NCBI GenBank assembly: GCA_038215095.1
Contig: JBBQRG010000042.1
Span: 1 to 26,816, forward strand
DNA length: 26,816 bases
Direction: 5' to 3'
From: DATACN01 sp038215095
GTDB lineage: Bacteria; Actinomycetota; Thermoleophilia; Solirubrobacterales; Thermoleophilaceae
In this document: positions 1 to 8,361 of the stretch, one piece after another
Layout of the letters: every line of letters starts with the position of its first letter
Position numbering within the stretch: the stretch's first letter is position 1
Program-made: the position numbers and the translations under genes
Notes under the pieces: model-generated
The model's input: the letters and a program-made list of their open reading frames with translations, nothing else
The model's database searches: none
Told to the model about the DNA's origin: nothing

Positions 1-1320
<1,320 letters not shown>

Positions 1321-1328
1321 CTGAGGCC

Positions 1329-2132
1329 TTAGGCGCCGGCCTGCTCGGCGATGAAGCCGAGCACGGCCTCGTTGAACTCTTCGCTGCGCTCCAGGTTCGC
1401 GCCGTGCGGCGCTCGCGGGATCACGGTCAGCCTGGCGCCCGGGATCAGCTCGGCGAGCTTCTTGGAGCGCCAGACGGGCACGAGCACGTCGTGCTCGGCG
1501 CCGATCACGTGCACGGGCATCGTCAGCGAGCCGAGCCGGTCCGACGCGTCGTGGCGGCGCGAGGCCTGGAGCTGGCGGCCGAACGCCTCGACCGGCTGCG
1601 GGTTGGGATTGCCGAGGATCGCGTCGCGCAGCCACTCCACCTTGCCGGCGTCCTCGAAGAACTCCTCGGACATCGTGAGCAGCATCGACTCGTCCACGCG
1701 CTCCTCGCGCGACATGCTTCTCGCGCGGTTCAGCCACAGCTCGCCGTGGCGCTGGGCCCACTCGCCCGCGCGCGGGTAGGTCACCGCCAGCGTCAGCGTG
1801 CGCACCCGCTCGGGGGCCGCGAGGGCGAGCTCCTGCGCGATCGTTCCGCCCATCGACAGCCCGAGCAGATGGAAGGAGTCGAGGCCGAGCGCGTCCGCCA
1901 ACGCGAGCGTGTCCTGCGCCATGTCGGTGATCTCGTAGGGCCCGTCGGCGAGCGACGAGCGGCCCACGTCGCGGTTGTCGAACGTGATCGTCCGGTGGCG
2001 GGCGGTGAACGCCTTCAGCTGCGGGATCCAGGCCAGCGAGTCGGTGGCCAGTCCCATGACGCACAGCAGGGGCTCGCCCTCGCCACGCTCCTCGTAGAAG
2101 AGGGTCTGACCGTTGGCTTGGAGCTCGGGCAC
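1329..2132 (-). CDS. alpha/beta hydrolase
   Basis: A 267-residue alpha/beta-hydrolase-fold protein. The nucleophile elbow GLSMGG places Ser93, and Asp215 (GAEHDVLVP) and His243 (APHGANLE) complete a catalytic triad in the usual order and spacing. An oxyanion-type loop CVMGLATD and the strand/turn FDNRDVGRSS are also typical. The family includes esterases, 3-oxoadipate enol-lactone hydrolase and haloalkane-type enzymes; the substrate cannot be told from sequence. No signal peptide, so probably cytosolic. The GTG start is supported by TAGCCT 8 nt upstream, fitting a leaderless transcript. It is divergent from the aldehyde dehydrogenase, with 31 nt between start codons, so co-regulation is plausible. 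Confidence 0.9.
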   Translation of the reverse strand: MPELQANGQTLFYEERGEGEPLLCVMGLATDSLAWIPQLKAFTARHRTITFDNRDVGRSSLADGPYEITDMAQDTLALADALGLDSFHLLGLSMGGTIAQELALAAPERVRTLTLAVTYPRAGEWAQRHGELWLNRARSMSREERVDESMLLTMSEEFFEDAGKVEWLRDAILGNPNPQPVEAFGRQLQASRRHDASDRLGSLTMPVHVIGAEHDVLVPVWRSKKLAELIPGARLTVIPRAPHGANLERSEEFNEAVLGFIAEQAGA

Positions 2133-2140
2133 GGGCGGGA

Positions 2141-2146
2141 AGGCTA
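2141..2146 (-). promoter_or_regulatory. Putative -10 box, hydrolase (leaderless)
   Basis: Minus-strand TAGCCT lies 8 nt before the GTG start at 2132. No Shine-Dalgarno is visible. The TANNNT-plus-short-spacer pattern recurs through the window. Confidence 0.5.
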
Positions 2147-2151
2147 GGGAC

Positions 2152-2157
2152 TAGGCT
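2152..2157 (+). promoter_or_regulatory. Putative -10 box, aldehyde dehydrogenase (leaderless)
   Basis: TAGGCT lies 6 nt before the ATG at 2164, back to back with the hydrolase -10 box only 5 bp away. No convincing -35 hexamer is seen. Confidence 0.5.
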
Positions 2158-2163
2158 CCACGC

Positions 2164-3708
2164 ATGACCGACACCACCACGTCCGCACAGGCGACGAACT
2201 CACAGGGGAACGGCCAGCCGGCCGCCTCGATCGAGGTCAGGAACCCGGCTACGGGCGAGCTGATCGGCACCGTCCCGGCGTTCGGGATCGAGGACATGGC
2301 GGGTGTGGTGGCCCGCGCCCGCGCCGCGCAGCCCGGCTGGGAGGCGCTTGGCTTCGAGGGCCGCGCCCAGGTGCTGAAGCGCGCCCAGAAGTGGCTCGTG
2401 GACAACGGCGACCGCGTGGCCCGCACGATCGTCGCCGAGACCGGCAAGGCCTACGAGGACGCGATGCTGGCCGAGATCGGCTACGCCGCCAGCGCCTTCG
2501 CCTACTGGGCCAAGAAGGCCCCCAAGCTGCTGGCCGACGAGAAGATCCGCTCGGCCTCGCCGTTCGTGCTCGGCCGCAAGATGGTCGTGCGCTATGCGCC
2601 GGCCGGCGTCGTCGGCGTGATCGGCCCCTGGAACTACCCGCTCACGAACTCGTTCGGCGACTGCATCCCCGCGCTCGCCGCCGGCAACTCGGTGGTGTTG
2701 AAGCCCGCCAGCCTGACGCCGCTCACCTCGCTGCTGATGGCCGAGGGGCTGCGCGAGGCGGGGATCCCCGAGGACGTGTTCACCGTCACCCCGGGACCCG
2801 GCCCGATCGGCTCCGAGCTGATCGATCACGTGGACTTCGTGATGTTCACGGGCTCGACCGAGGTCGGCAAGAAGATCATGGAGCGCGCCTCGAAGACGCT
2901 CACGCCGGTGGGCCTCGAGCTGGGCGGCAAGGATCCGATGATCGTGCTCGAGGACGCGAACCTCGAGCGCGCCGCGAACGCCGCCGTGCACTACTCGATG
3001 CAGAACGGCGGCCAGACCTGCATCTCGGTCGAGCGCGTGTACGTGGAAGAGCCCGTCTACGACGAGTTCGTGGGCAAGGTCGAGCAGAAGCTGCGCAAGG
3101 TGCGCCAGGGCGTTCCGGGCGGCGCGGGCGTCACGGACGTGGGCGCGGTCACGTCGCCACCGCAGGTGGACCTGATCGACGAGCACGTCAAGGACGCCGT
3201 CGCCAAGGGCGCTCGCGTGCTGGTGGGCGGCCACCGCGGCGAAGGCCCGGGCGACTTTTACGAGCCCACGCTGCTCGTGGACGTGGACCACACGATGGAG
3301 TGCATGATGGAGGAGACCTTCGGGCCCACGCTGCCGGTGATGAAGGTGCGCGACGCCGAGGAGGCGGTCAGGCTGGCCAACGACTCGCCCTACGGGCTGC
3401 AGGCGTCCGTGTGGACAAAGGACATCGCAAAGGGCGAGCGGCTGGCGCGGATGATCGAGGCCGGCGTGTCCTCGGTGAACGACACCCAGATCAACTACCT
3501 GGCGCTCGAGCTGCCGATGGGCGGCTGGAAGCTCTCGGGCCTCGGGGCGCGCCACGGCGCCGACGGAATCCGCAAGTACACGAAGCGCCAGGCGCTGCTG
3601 GTCACGCGCTTCGGCACCAACCGCGAGCTCCACTATCTGCCCTACAAAGCGGGCACCACGAAGATTGCGTCCAGGCTCGTAAAACTGATCTACGGGCGCC
3701 GCGGGTAG
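2164..3708 (+). CDS. NAD(P)-dependent aldehyde dehydrogenase (succinic semialdehyde dehydrogenase-like)
   Basis: A 514-residue aldehyde dehydrogenase superfamily protein. Visible are the PWNYP motif with Asn157, cofactor motif FTGSTEVG (229-235), general base Glu252 in LELGGKDP, catalytic Cys286 in GQTCIS, the EETFGP motif and a C-terminal PMGGWKLSGLG segment. It oxidises an aldehyde to an acid with NAD(P)+. Overall sequence style (VVGVIGPWNYP, GQTCISVERVYVE, MGGWKLSGLGARHG) resembles actinobacterial GabD2-type succinic semialdehyde dehydrogenases; the substrate assignment is inference. A C-terminal extension after residue 480 (LHYLPYKAGTTK...) also occurs in that group. Cytosolic. The ATG is supported by TAGGCT 6 nt upstream. 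Confidence 0.92.
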   Translation: MTDTTTSAQATNSQGNGQPAASIEVRNPATGELIGTVPAFGIEDMAGVVARARAAQPGWEALGFEGRAQVLKRAQKWLVDNGDRVARTIVAETGKAYEDAMLAEIGYAASAFAYWAKKAPKLLADEKIRSASPFVLGRKMVVRYAPAGVVGVIGPWNYPLTNSFGDCIPALAAGNSVVLKPASLTPLTSLLMAEGLREAGIPEDVFTVTPGPGPIGSELIDHVDFVMFTGSTEVGKKIMERASKTLTPVGLELGGKDPMIVLEDANLERAANAAVHYSMQNGGQTCISVERVYVEEPVYDEFVGKVEQKLRKVRQGVPGGAGVTDVGAVTSPPQVDLIDEHVKDAVAKGARVLVGGHRGEGPGDFYEPTLLVDVDHTMECMMEETFGPTLPVMKVRDAEEAVRLANDSPYGLQASVWTKDIAKGERLARMIEAGVSSVNDTQINYLALELPMGGWKLSGLGARHGADGIRKYTKRQALLVTRFGTNRELHYLPYKAGTTKIASRLVKLIYGRRG

Positions 3709-3727
3709 CTGCCGATAACGGGAGGCG

Positions 3728-4333
3728 ATGCGCCTCCTGTTCGCGGCTATTCGCATGCCTGATCGCGCTCGCCACAGCCGGCGCGGCGCTCGCCGCCCCG
3801 TACGGCCGCGTGGTCGGCAATCCCGCTGACAGGCTGGCCTCGAAGCCGATCGACGACTACCGCTACGACCACGCCAGGCGCTGCGTGAAGCACCCCTCGA
3901 AGGGAGCGCTCGCGCTGGTGGACTGGCTCGACCACAACAGCAGCGGCGTGTTCTGGGGAATCATGCGCTGCGAGAAGCTCAACCGCCGCGACTACAGCCT
4001 CCATTCCGAGGGCCGCGCGGGCGACTGGCACCTCGACGCCCACAGCGCCGCCGACAGGCCGCGCGGCGCGGAGGCTGATCCTGATGCTGCTGGCCACCGA
4101 CAGCGCCGGCAACCCGCATGCGCTCGCCCGCCGCATGGGCGTCCAGGAGATCATCTGGGACTGCCGCTCCTGGTGGTCGGGCGGCCGACCGGATGGGGCC
4201 CTACTCCGTCTGTTACGACGGCAAGGGCCGCAGGAAGAAGCACGTGGACGAGACGCTCGGGCACATGAACCACATGCATCTGGGCCTGAGTTTGCGGGGG
4301 GCGCGCATGCAGACATCTTTTTGGCGTCGATAG
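3728..4333 (+). pseudogene. Frameshifted secreted M15/VldE (ARB-07466)-like peptidase-like gene
   Basis: A good ribosome site (GGGAGG at 3720-3725) precedes ATG 3728, but the product is spread over all three forward frames. The start reads MRLLFAA in frame 2. The signal-peptide core LIALATAGAALAAP and mature region run in frame 3 to about 4060 (DYSLHSEGRAGDWHLDA). ARRMGVQEIIWDCRSWW is in frame 1, and the end (PYSVCYDGKG, then HMNHMHLGL) returns to frame 2 at about 4190. At least three frameshifts are therefore needed near 3745, 4060-4085 and 4185-4200. The His...Asp...HxH pattern around SEGRAxDW and NHMHL is that of metal-binding M15/VanY-like domains, including the ARB-07466-like group acting on cell wall. 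Either a decayed gene or local sequence error; decay is favoured because the neighbours are intact. Confidence 0.6.
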
Positions 4334-4410
4334 CGATCGCGCCCTCTACGGCCGCCCTTAGGCAAGCCACTCTTCCGCGTTGCCCCGCGCCCCCGACTCT
4401 TACGGGCTAG
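4331..4410 (-). repeat. Intergenic repeat family A, copy 1
   Basis: Minus-strand copy of an about 80-bp element. The core gggggcgcggggcaacgcgg (here 4375-4394, reverse) is identical in four places. It begins with CTAGCCCG, and after the core carries a GGCCT-like block and ends near a gcgatcg motif. It lies between the decayed M15-like gene and the ferredoxin; its CTAG edge forms part of the ferredoxin's -10 box. Confidence 0.8.
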
Positions 4411-4413
4411 CTT
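4408..4413 (+). promoter_or_regulatory. Putative -10 box, ferredoxin (leaderless)
   Basis: TAGCTT, 7 nt before the GTG at 4421. It straddles the edge of the family A repeat, so the repeat may have supplied part of this promoter. Confidence 0.5.
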
Positions 4414-4420
4414 TGGGCTC

Positions 4421-4654
4421 GTGGCCGACCTCTCCCCCAAGAACAGGATCCACATCGACGTCGACCGTGCACTCTGCATCGGCTCGGGCGACTGCGTGGA
4501 CACCGCCCCCGACGTCTTCCAGCTGGACGCCGAGGAGAAGGCCGTCGTGGTGGACCCGGACGGCGCGCCCGTCGACGACGTGATCGAGGCGGCCGGCAAT
4601 TGTCCCGTCAGCGCGATCTTCGTTATTGGCGCCGACGGGGACTTATATCCCTAG
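4421..4654 (+). CDS. [3Fe-4S] ferredoxin, P450-type
   Basis: A 77-residue ferredoxin. Cysteines at 19, 25 and 61 follow CxxxxxC...CP (CIGSGDC and NCPVSAI), with Ser22 where a fourth ligand would sit in a [4Fe-4S] protein. This is the three-cysteine pattern of the small actinobacterial ferredoxins that pass electrons to cytochrome P450s and other monooxygenases. The acidic surface (VDTAPDVFQLDAEE) is typical. No P450 or ferredoxin reductase gene is in the window, so the partner is unknown. The GTG start is chosen because the protein begins at the normal family position and TAGCTT lies 7 nt upstream. The stop codon falls inside the next family A repeat. Confidence 0.9.
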   Translation: MADLSPKNRIHIDVDRALCIGSGDCVDTAPDVFQLDAEEKAVVVDPDGAPVDDVIEAAGNCPVSAIFVIGADGDLYP

Positions 4655-4732
4655 CCCGCCCGAGTAGGGGGCGCGGGGCAACGCGGACCAAACGCTGGCC
4701 TGGACGCGCCGCCGAGAACGCGCTCGTTCTCC
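4651..4732 (+). repeat. Intergenic repeat family A, copy 2
   Basis: Plus-strand copy with the identical 20-nt core at 4667-4686. It spans exactly the gap between convergent genes: its CTAG start contains the ferredoxin stop codon, and its other end abuts the stop codon of the minus-strand repeat protein. A 10-bp palindrome CTCCTAGGAG (4729-4738) follows. Confidence 0.85.
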
Positions 4733-5091
4733 TAGGAGCGCCGGCGGCGCAGCACCAGCAGCAGGGCCAGGCCCAGCGCCAGCAGGACCGTGCTCCGGCC
4801 GGGGGTCACGCCGCCCTGCTCGTGGTGGGCGCCGCCGGCGCCCAGCGCGAACTCGTCCGCCGCCAGCACGTCATGGGGCTCGCGGTCCTCGTCGTGGGGG
4901 TCCGGGGCGCGATGCTCGCGAGTGGGCACGGCGAACTCGTCCGCCGCCAGCACGTCGTGGGGTTCGTGATCCTCGTTGTGGGGGTCCGGCGGGCGATGCT
5001 CGCGGGTGGGCATGGCGAACTCGTCGGCGGCGAGCACGTCGTGCGGCTCGTCTATTGCGCTCGGATCGCGGGTGCCCCTTTCGTCTGCCAT
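4732..5091 (-). CDS. Small C-terminally anchored protein with 28-residue repeats
   Basis: A 119-residue protein not recognised from any family. It contains the motif EPHDVLAADEFA three times at a 28-residue period, with spacers of the form (M/V)PTREHR(P/A)PDPH(N/D)ED; the last copy lacks the spacer. A Gly/His-rich stretch follows, then one hydrophobic segment (STVLLALGLALLLVL) and a terminal RRRRS. There is no N-terminal signal, so it is probably C-terminally membrane-anchored; by the positive-inside rule the RRRRS end would be cytosolic. Its start lies inside the 3' end of the EamA gene (40-bp overlap), implying translation coupling and possibly a shared role. The repeats are conserved at DNA level (84-bp period), suggesting recent duplication. 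Confidence 0.65.
   Translation of the reverse strand: MADERGTRDPSAIDEPHDVLAADEFAMPTREHRPPDPHNEDHEPHDVLAADEFAVPTREHRAPDPHDEDREPHDVLAADEFALGAGGAHHEQGGVTPGRSTVLLALGLALLLVLRRRRS
4849..5055 (-). repeat. 84-bp in-frame tandem repeat (about 2.5 units)
   Basis: The string gaactcgtc recurs at 4849, 4933 and 5017, exactly 84 bp apart. The period is a multiple of three and encodes 28-residue protein repeats; the third unit is partial. Confidence 0.85.
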
Positions 5092-5939
5092 GGCCTGGAT
5101 GCTGGCAGATCGGGCGGCGTTGCCGGCTCAGGGGGCTCGCGGTGCACCGCTACGCCCGCCATCACGAGCGCCACGCCGGCCACGTCGGTGGCGCTCGGCA
5201 CCTGGGTCAGGACGATCAGCCCGATCAGAGTGGCCGTGGCCGGCAGGAGCGACACGAGCAGCGCGTAGGTGGCGCGCGGCAGTTGCCGCATGGCGAGCTG
5301 GTCGCACACGTAGGGAATCACCGAGGACGAGATGCCCACGCCGATGCCCGCCAGCAGCGCGACGGGGTCGCCGAGCGCGGGGATCGCCGCGAAGCCCGCC
5401 AGCGGCGTGACCACCACGGCCGCGATCAGCATCGACGCGGCCAGCCCGTCAACGCTCTCGAGCGCGCGGATGCGCGAGACGCGGTGGGCCAGCACGATGT
5501 AGAGCGCGAACAGGATTGCGTTGGCGAACGCCAGCGCCACGCCGAGCGGCTCGCCCCCGATGCGCACGCCCGTGAGCAGGTACACGCCCGGTACCGCCAG
5601 CAGCAGCGCGACCGCGTTGCGTGGCGTGCGCGCGCCGAGCGCCGCCAGCCCCACCACCGGCAGGAACTCGATGGCCGCCACGGTGGCGAGCGGGAGGCGG
5701 TCGATGGCGATGTAGAAGGAGCAGTTCATCAGCGCCAGCACCGCGCCCCAGGCGAGCACGACGCGGGGCACCGGGAAGGCGCGCCAGGGCTTGCGCCAGG
5801 CGCAGAACACGACGGCGGCGGAGGCGATCCGCAGCCACGCCACACCCAGCGGCTCCACGCGCACGAACAGCAGCACTGCGAAGGCCGGGCCGAGGTAGTG
5901 GAAGACGGCGCTGACGACGAAATAGAGCTGCGGAGGCAT
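5052..5939 (-). CDS. EamA/DMT-family transporter (RhtA-like)
   Basis: A 295-residue, very hydrophobic protein with about ten predicted membrane segments arranged as two EamA repeats, the normal size for drug/metabolite-superfamily exporters. The N-terminus (VVSAVFHYLGPAFAVLLF), the motif RIASAAVVFCAWRKPW and the second-half SSVIPYVCDQLAMRQLPRAT resemble the RhtA threonine/homoserine exporter branch. It likely exports amino acids or related metabolites from the cytosol. It is divergent from an Lrp/AsnC regulator, a common arrangement for amino-acid exporters. Its last 40 bp overlap the start of the repeat protein downstream. Confidence 0.88.
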   Translation of the reverse strand: MPPQLYFVVSAVFHYLGPAFAVLLFVRVEPLGVAWLRIASAAVVFCAWRKPWRAFPVPRVVLAWGAVLALMNCSFYIAIDRLPLATVAAIEFLPVVGLAALGARTPRNAVALLLAVPGVYLLTGVRIGGEPLGVALAFANAILFALYIVLAHRVSRIRALESVDGLAASMLIAAVVVTPLAGFAAIPALGDPVALLAGIGVGISSSVIPYVCDQLAMRQLPRATYALLVSLLPATATLIGLIVLTQVPSATDVAGVALVMAGVAVHREPPEPATPPDLPASRPWQTKGAPAIRAQ

Positions 5940-5953
5940 CTAGACATAGCTTT

Positions 5954-5985
5954 CCTTGGTCGAAAGCTTTGTGGAATGGCCAAGG
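5954..5985. promoter_or_regulatory. Candidate Lrp/AsnC operator between exporter and regulator
   Basis: CCTTGG (5954-5959) is matched by CCAAGG (5980-5985), and a perfect 8-bp palindrome AAAGCTTT (5963-5970) lies inside, in the 64-bp divergent gap. The AT-rich centre stands out in this GC-rich DNA. Binding by the neighbouring regulator is inference. Confidence 0.4.
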
Positions 5986-5990
5986 ACAGG

Positions 5991-5996
5991 TAGTCT
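5991..5996 (+). promoter_or_regulatory. Putative -10 box, Lrp-family gene (leaderless)
   Basis: TAGTCT, 7 nt before ATG 6004; no Shine-Dalgarno. It supports the ATG over a longer in-frame TTG start at 5956. Confidence 0.5.
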
Positions 5997-6003
5997 CAGC
6001 CAC

Positions 6004-6471
6004 ATGGTTCTCAATCAAAGGCAAAATGGCGCCGAGACCGTCGATCAGGTAAATCGCCGCCTGATGGCGGAGCTCCAGGACGACGCACGGCTCTCGCTCG
6101 CCGAGCTCGGCAGGCGCGTGGGCCTGTCCGCGCCGGCCGTCGCGGAGCGCCTCCAGCGCCTGGAGGACGACGGTGTGATCACCGGCTACCGCGCGCTGAT
6201 CGACCCGCGGGCGCTCGGGCTGGGCCTGAGCGCCGTGGTGCGCATCAGGCCGAACGCGCGGCAGCTGGCGAAGGTGGCGGAGCTGGCCCGCAAGACGCCG
6301 GAGGTGGTGGAGTGCCACCGCATCACCGGCGAGGACTGCTACTTCATGCGCATGCACCTGCGCGACGTGGAGCACCTCGAGGAGGTCATCGACCAGTTCG
6401 TGCTCTACGGGCAGACCACGACCTCGATCGTCCAGTCCTCGCCCGTGCCGCTACGCGGCGTGGCCCTCTAG
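6004..6471 (+). CDS. Lrp/AsnC-family transcriptional regulator
   Basis: A 155-residue protein of normal Lrp size. An N-terminal winged helix-turn-helix covers about residues 14-60 (RLSLAELGRRVGLSAPAVAERLQRLEDDGVITGY) and a C-terminal RAM ligand-binding/oligomerisation domain covers about 75-145. Lrp proteins bind amino acids and control their transport or metabolism. The divergent EamA exporter gene is the obvious target. ATG 6004 is chosen because TAGTCT sits 7 nt upstream and the helix-turn-helix begins at the normal distance. Confidence 0.92.
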   Translation: MVLNQRQNGAETVDQVNRRLMAELQDDARLSLAELGRRVGLSAPAVAERLQRLEDDGVITGYRALIDPRALGLGLSAVVRIRPNARQLAKVAELARKTPEVVECHRITGEDCYFMRMHLRDVEHLEEVIDQFVLYGQTTTSIVQSSPVPLRGVAL

Positions 6472-6480
6472 GGCCGGCGC

Positions 6481-6486
6481 TACCTT
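6481..6486 (+). promoter_or_regulatory. Putative -10 box, NlpC/P60-like lipoprotein (leaderless)
   Basis: TACCTT, 7 nt before ATG 6494 and just 10 nt after the Lrp stop codon, so the lipoprotein may have its own promoter. Confidence 0.5.
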
Positions 6487-6493
6487 TCTGCGC

Positions 6494-7273
6494 ATGCGCC
6501 GGCGTGTTCTCGCACTGCTTCCCCTTGCGGCGATCGCGGCCGCGATCGGCGGCTGCGGGCAGGACCACCCGGCGGGCGGGGGGAAGGGCTCGTCCGGCGA
6601 CGAGGTGGTTCTGACCCCGGAGGCGGTGGCAGCAGCGCGCAAGCACGCCGCGGCGAAGAAGACGAAGGCGGCCCGCACGCGCGCGCAGGTCGTGCAGCTC
6701 GAGGGCGCGGGCGCGAAGGCACCGAGCGGCGGTGCCGCCACCGGCGACGCGCCGAGCCCCGGAGCCGCCAGCGACGCCGAGGTGCGCGCGGAGCTTCGCG
6801 CGGGCCGCCGCGAGCTGCGCAGCTTCCAGGCGCACCTTACGAGGACGGCCTTCCTACAGGAGGGCCCACGGGCGAAGGTGCTGCGCAACGGCTCGGCGGT
6901 GGCGCCCAGAAACGCTCCGGAGGCCGTCAAGCGCGTGATCCTCGCCGCCAACGAGATCGCCAAGTTTCCCTACAAGTGGGGCGGCGGCCACGGGGCCTGG
7001 CGCGACAACGGCTACGACTGCTCCGGTTCCGTGTCCTTCGCGCTGGCGGGGGCCGGGTTCCTGAAGAGTCCGCTCACCTCCGGGGCCTTCGCCCGCTGGG
7101 GTGAGGCCGGCCCCGGCGACTGGATCACCATCTACGCGAACAGCGGCCACATGTTCATGCTGGTGGCCGGCCTGCGCTTCGACACGAGCGGCCGGGGCCG
7201 AGCGGGCACGCGCTGGCAGCCCGCCGTCCGGCCGGCGGGCGGCTTCGCCGTAAGGCATCCGCTCGACTACTAG
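6494..7273 (+). CDS. NlpC/P60-like cell-wall hydrolase, lipoprotein
   Basis: A 259-residue protein. Residues 1-20 form a lipoprotein signal peptide ending in the lipobox AIGGC (Cys21), so it should be lipid-anchored outside the membrane. Residues 35-140 are Ala/Lys/Arg-rich and likely a helical or disordered spacer. The C-terminal domain has FPYKWGGGHG, GYDCSGS with candidate catalytic Cys176, and SGHMFM with candidate His219, the NlpC/P60 cysteine-peptidase pattern. That family cleaves peptide bonds in peptidoglycan stems. The domain is short and diverged, so the activity is inferred. It ends at a family A repeat and converges with the protease operon. Confidence 0.75.
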   Translation: MRRRVLALLPLAAIAAAIGGCGQDHPAGGGKGSSGDEVVLTPEAVAAARKHAAAKKTKAARTRAQVVQLEGAGAKAPSGGAATGDAPSPGAASDAEVRAELRAGRRELRSFQAHLTRTAFLQEGPRAKVLRNGSAVAPRNAPEAVKRVILAANEIAKFPYKWGGGHGAWRDNGYDCSGSVSFALAGAGFLKSPLTSGAFARWGEAGPGDWITIYANSGHMFMLVAGLRFDTSGRGRAGTRWQPAVRPAGGFAVRHPLDY

Positions 7274-7305
7274 CCCGGGTCCAACCGGTTCGCGCTAGCC
7301 CGGAT

Positions 7306-7388
7306 CTAGCCCGTTCGCGTCGGGGGCGCGGGGCAACGCGGTGGAGCCGCCGGCCTCGGCGCCGACGCCGAGAGCGCGATCGGTCTCG
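7306..7388 (+). repeat. Intergenic repeat family A, copy 3
   Basis: The identical 20-nt core is at 7322-7341. The copy fills the convergent junction between the lipoprotein and protease genes. CTAGCCCG occurs three times in a row here (7270, 7295, 7306), suggesting partial duplication of the left edge. Confidence 0.85.
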
Positions 7389-7389
7389 C

Positions 7390-8361
7390 TCACTCGAGTT
7401 CCGCAGGAACGAGAGAGAGCTCGAGCTCGCGGTCCTGGCGCAGCGCCCTGACGGTGACCTGTGTGCCGATCAGCTCGGCCACCATCAGCCGTTGCAGGTC
7501 CTCGACGCGCGCGACCGCCGTACCGTCCACGTCGAGGATTAGGTCCTCGGGGCGGATGCCCGCATCGGCGGCCGGGCTGCCGTCCACCACCTCCACGACC
7601 TCGATGCAGCTGTCGCGGCCGGATCGCGCGCGGGCGTGTGGCGGCAGCGGGCGCGGGCCGCCGGCGATGCCCAGGTAGGCGCGCCGCACGCGGCCCTCGG
7701 CGATCAGCGCGGCGATCACGCGTTGGGTCGAGTCGTTGATCGGCACCGCCAGGCCCAGGCCCACGCCGGCGACCGCGGTGTTGATGCCAACGATGCGCCC
7801 GCGGCTGTCGGCCAGCGCTCCGCCGGAGTTGCCCGGATTCAGCGCGGCGTCGGTCTGGATCATGCTGTCGATCACGCGCGCCGCGCGGCGCGAGCGCGCC
7901 GGCAGTGAGCGCCCGAGCGCGGAGATCACGCCCGCGGTCACGCTGCCGCCGAAGCCGTTGGGGTTGCCGATCGCGACCACCAGCTGGCCCACCCGCAGGG
8001 TCTCCGCGTCCCCCAGCTCGGCGGCGGCGAGGCCGCCCTCCTCGGTGCGAAGCACGGCCAGGTCGGACAGCGGGTCTGCTCCCACGAGCTCGAAGGCGTG
8101 CTCGCGCCCGTCGTCGAAGGTCGCGCGTCCGCGCCGTCCCGCGCCGTCCACCACGTGCGCCGAGGTCAGCAGGTAGCCGTCCGGGCTGAGCGCGACGGCG
8201 CTGCCCGCACCTGCCGGCAGCTGGCCGCCGCGGCCCCGGCGCATCACCCGCAGGCTGGCCACCGAGGGCGTCAGCCGCTCGGCCACCGCCACCACGGCGC
8301 GCGAGTAGGCGTCGAGCGCCTCGGTCTCGGCCGGGTCCACGGGTGGGGCCTGCGCGGTCAT
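7390..8361 (-). CDS. HtrA/DegP-like serine protease with PDZ domain
   Basis: A 323-residue trypsin-fold protease. The triad is visible: His69 (LTSAHVV), Asp100 (DPLSDLAVL) and Ser179 (NPGNSGGAL). A PDZ domain follows at about residues 225-315 (YLGIAGGP, GSPAADAGIRPEDLILDVDG). No signal peptide or membrane anchor is present, which is unusual because HtrA proteins normally work outside the membrane; a cytosolic role is inferred. The ATG overlaps the stop of the upstream protease gene (ATGA), so the two are translated as a coupled pair. Role probably protein quality control or signal-dependent cleavage. Confidence 0.88.
   Translation of the reverse strand: MTAQAPPVDPAETEALDAYSRAVVAVAERLTPSVASLRVMRRGRGGQLPAGAGSAVALSPDGYLLTSAHVVDGAGRRGRATFDDGREHAFELVGADPLSDLAVLRTEEGGLAAAELGDAETLRVGQLVVAIGNPNGFGGSVTAGVISALGRSLPARSRRAARVIDSMIQTDAALNPGNSGGALADSRGRIVGINTAVAGVGLGLAVPINDSTQRVIAALIAEGRVRRAYLGIAGGPRPLPPHARARSGRDSCIEVVEVVDGSPAADAGIRPEDLILDVDGTAVARVEDLQRLMVAELIGTQVTVRALRQDRELELSLVPAELE

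Noticed and set aside
2200..3756. 518-residue open frame antisense to the aldehyde dehydrogenase
   Set aside because: High GC leaves the opposite strand free of stops; the translation is His/Arg/Gly-rich with no domain, while the forward frame has all ALDH motifs.
3740..4200. Programmed frameshifting in the M15-like gene
   Set aside because: Three shifts at sites without slippery heptamers are not a known programmed arrangement; decay or error is simpler.
4849..5055. CRISPR-like regular repeats
   Set aside because: The 84-bp period is in frame, has no spacers, and encodes protein repeats.
5449..6375. 308-residue minus-strand frame over EamA and Lrp
   Set aside because: It is in a different frame from EamA and antisense to the well-supported Lrp gene; the translation is low-complexity.
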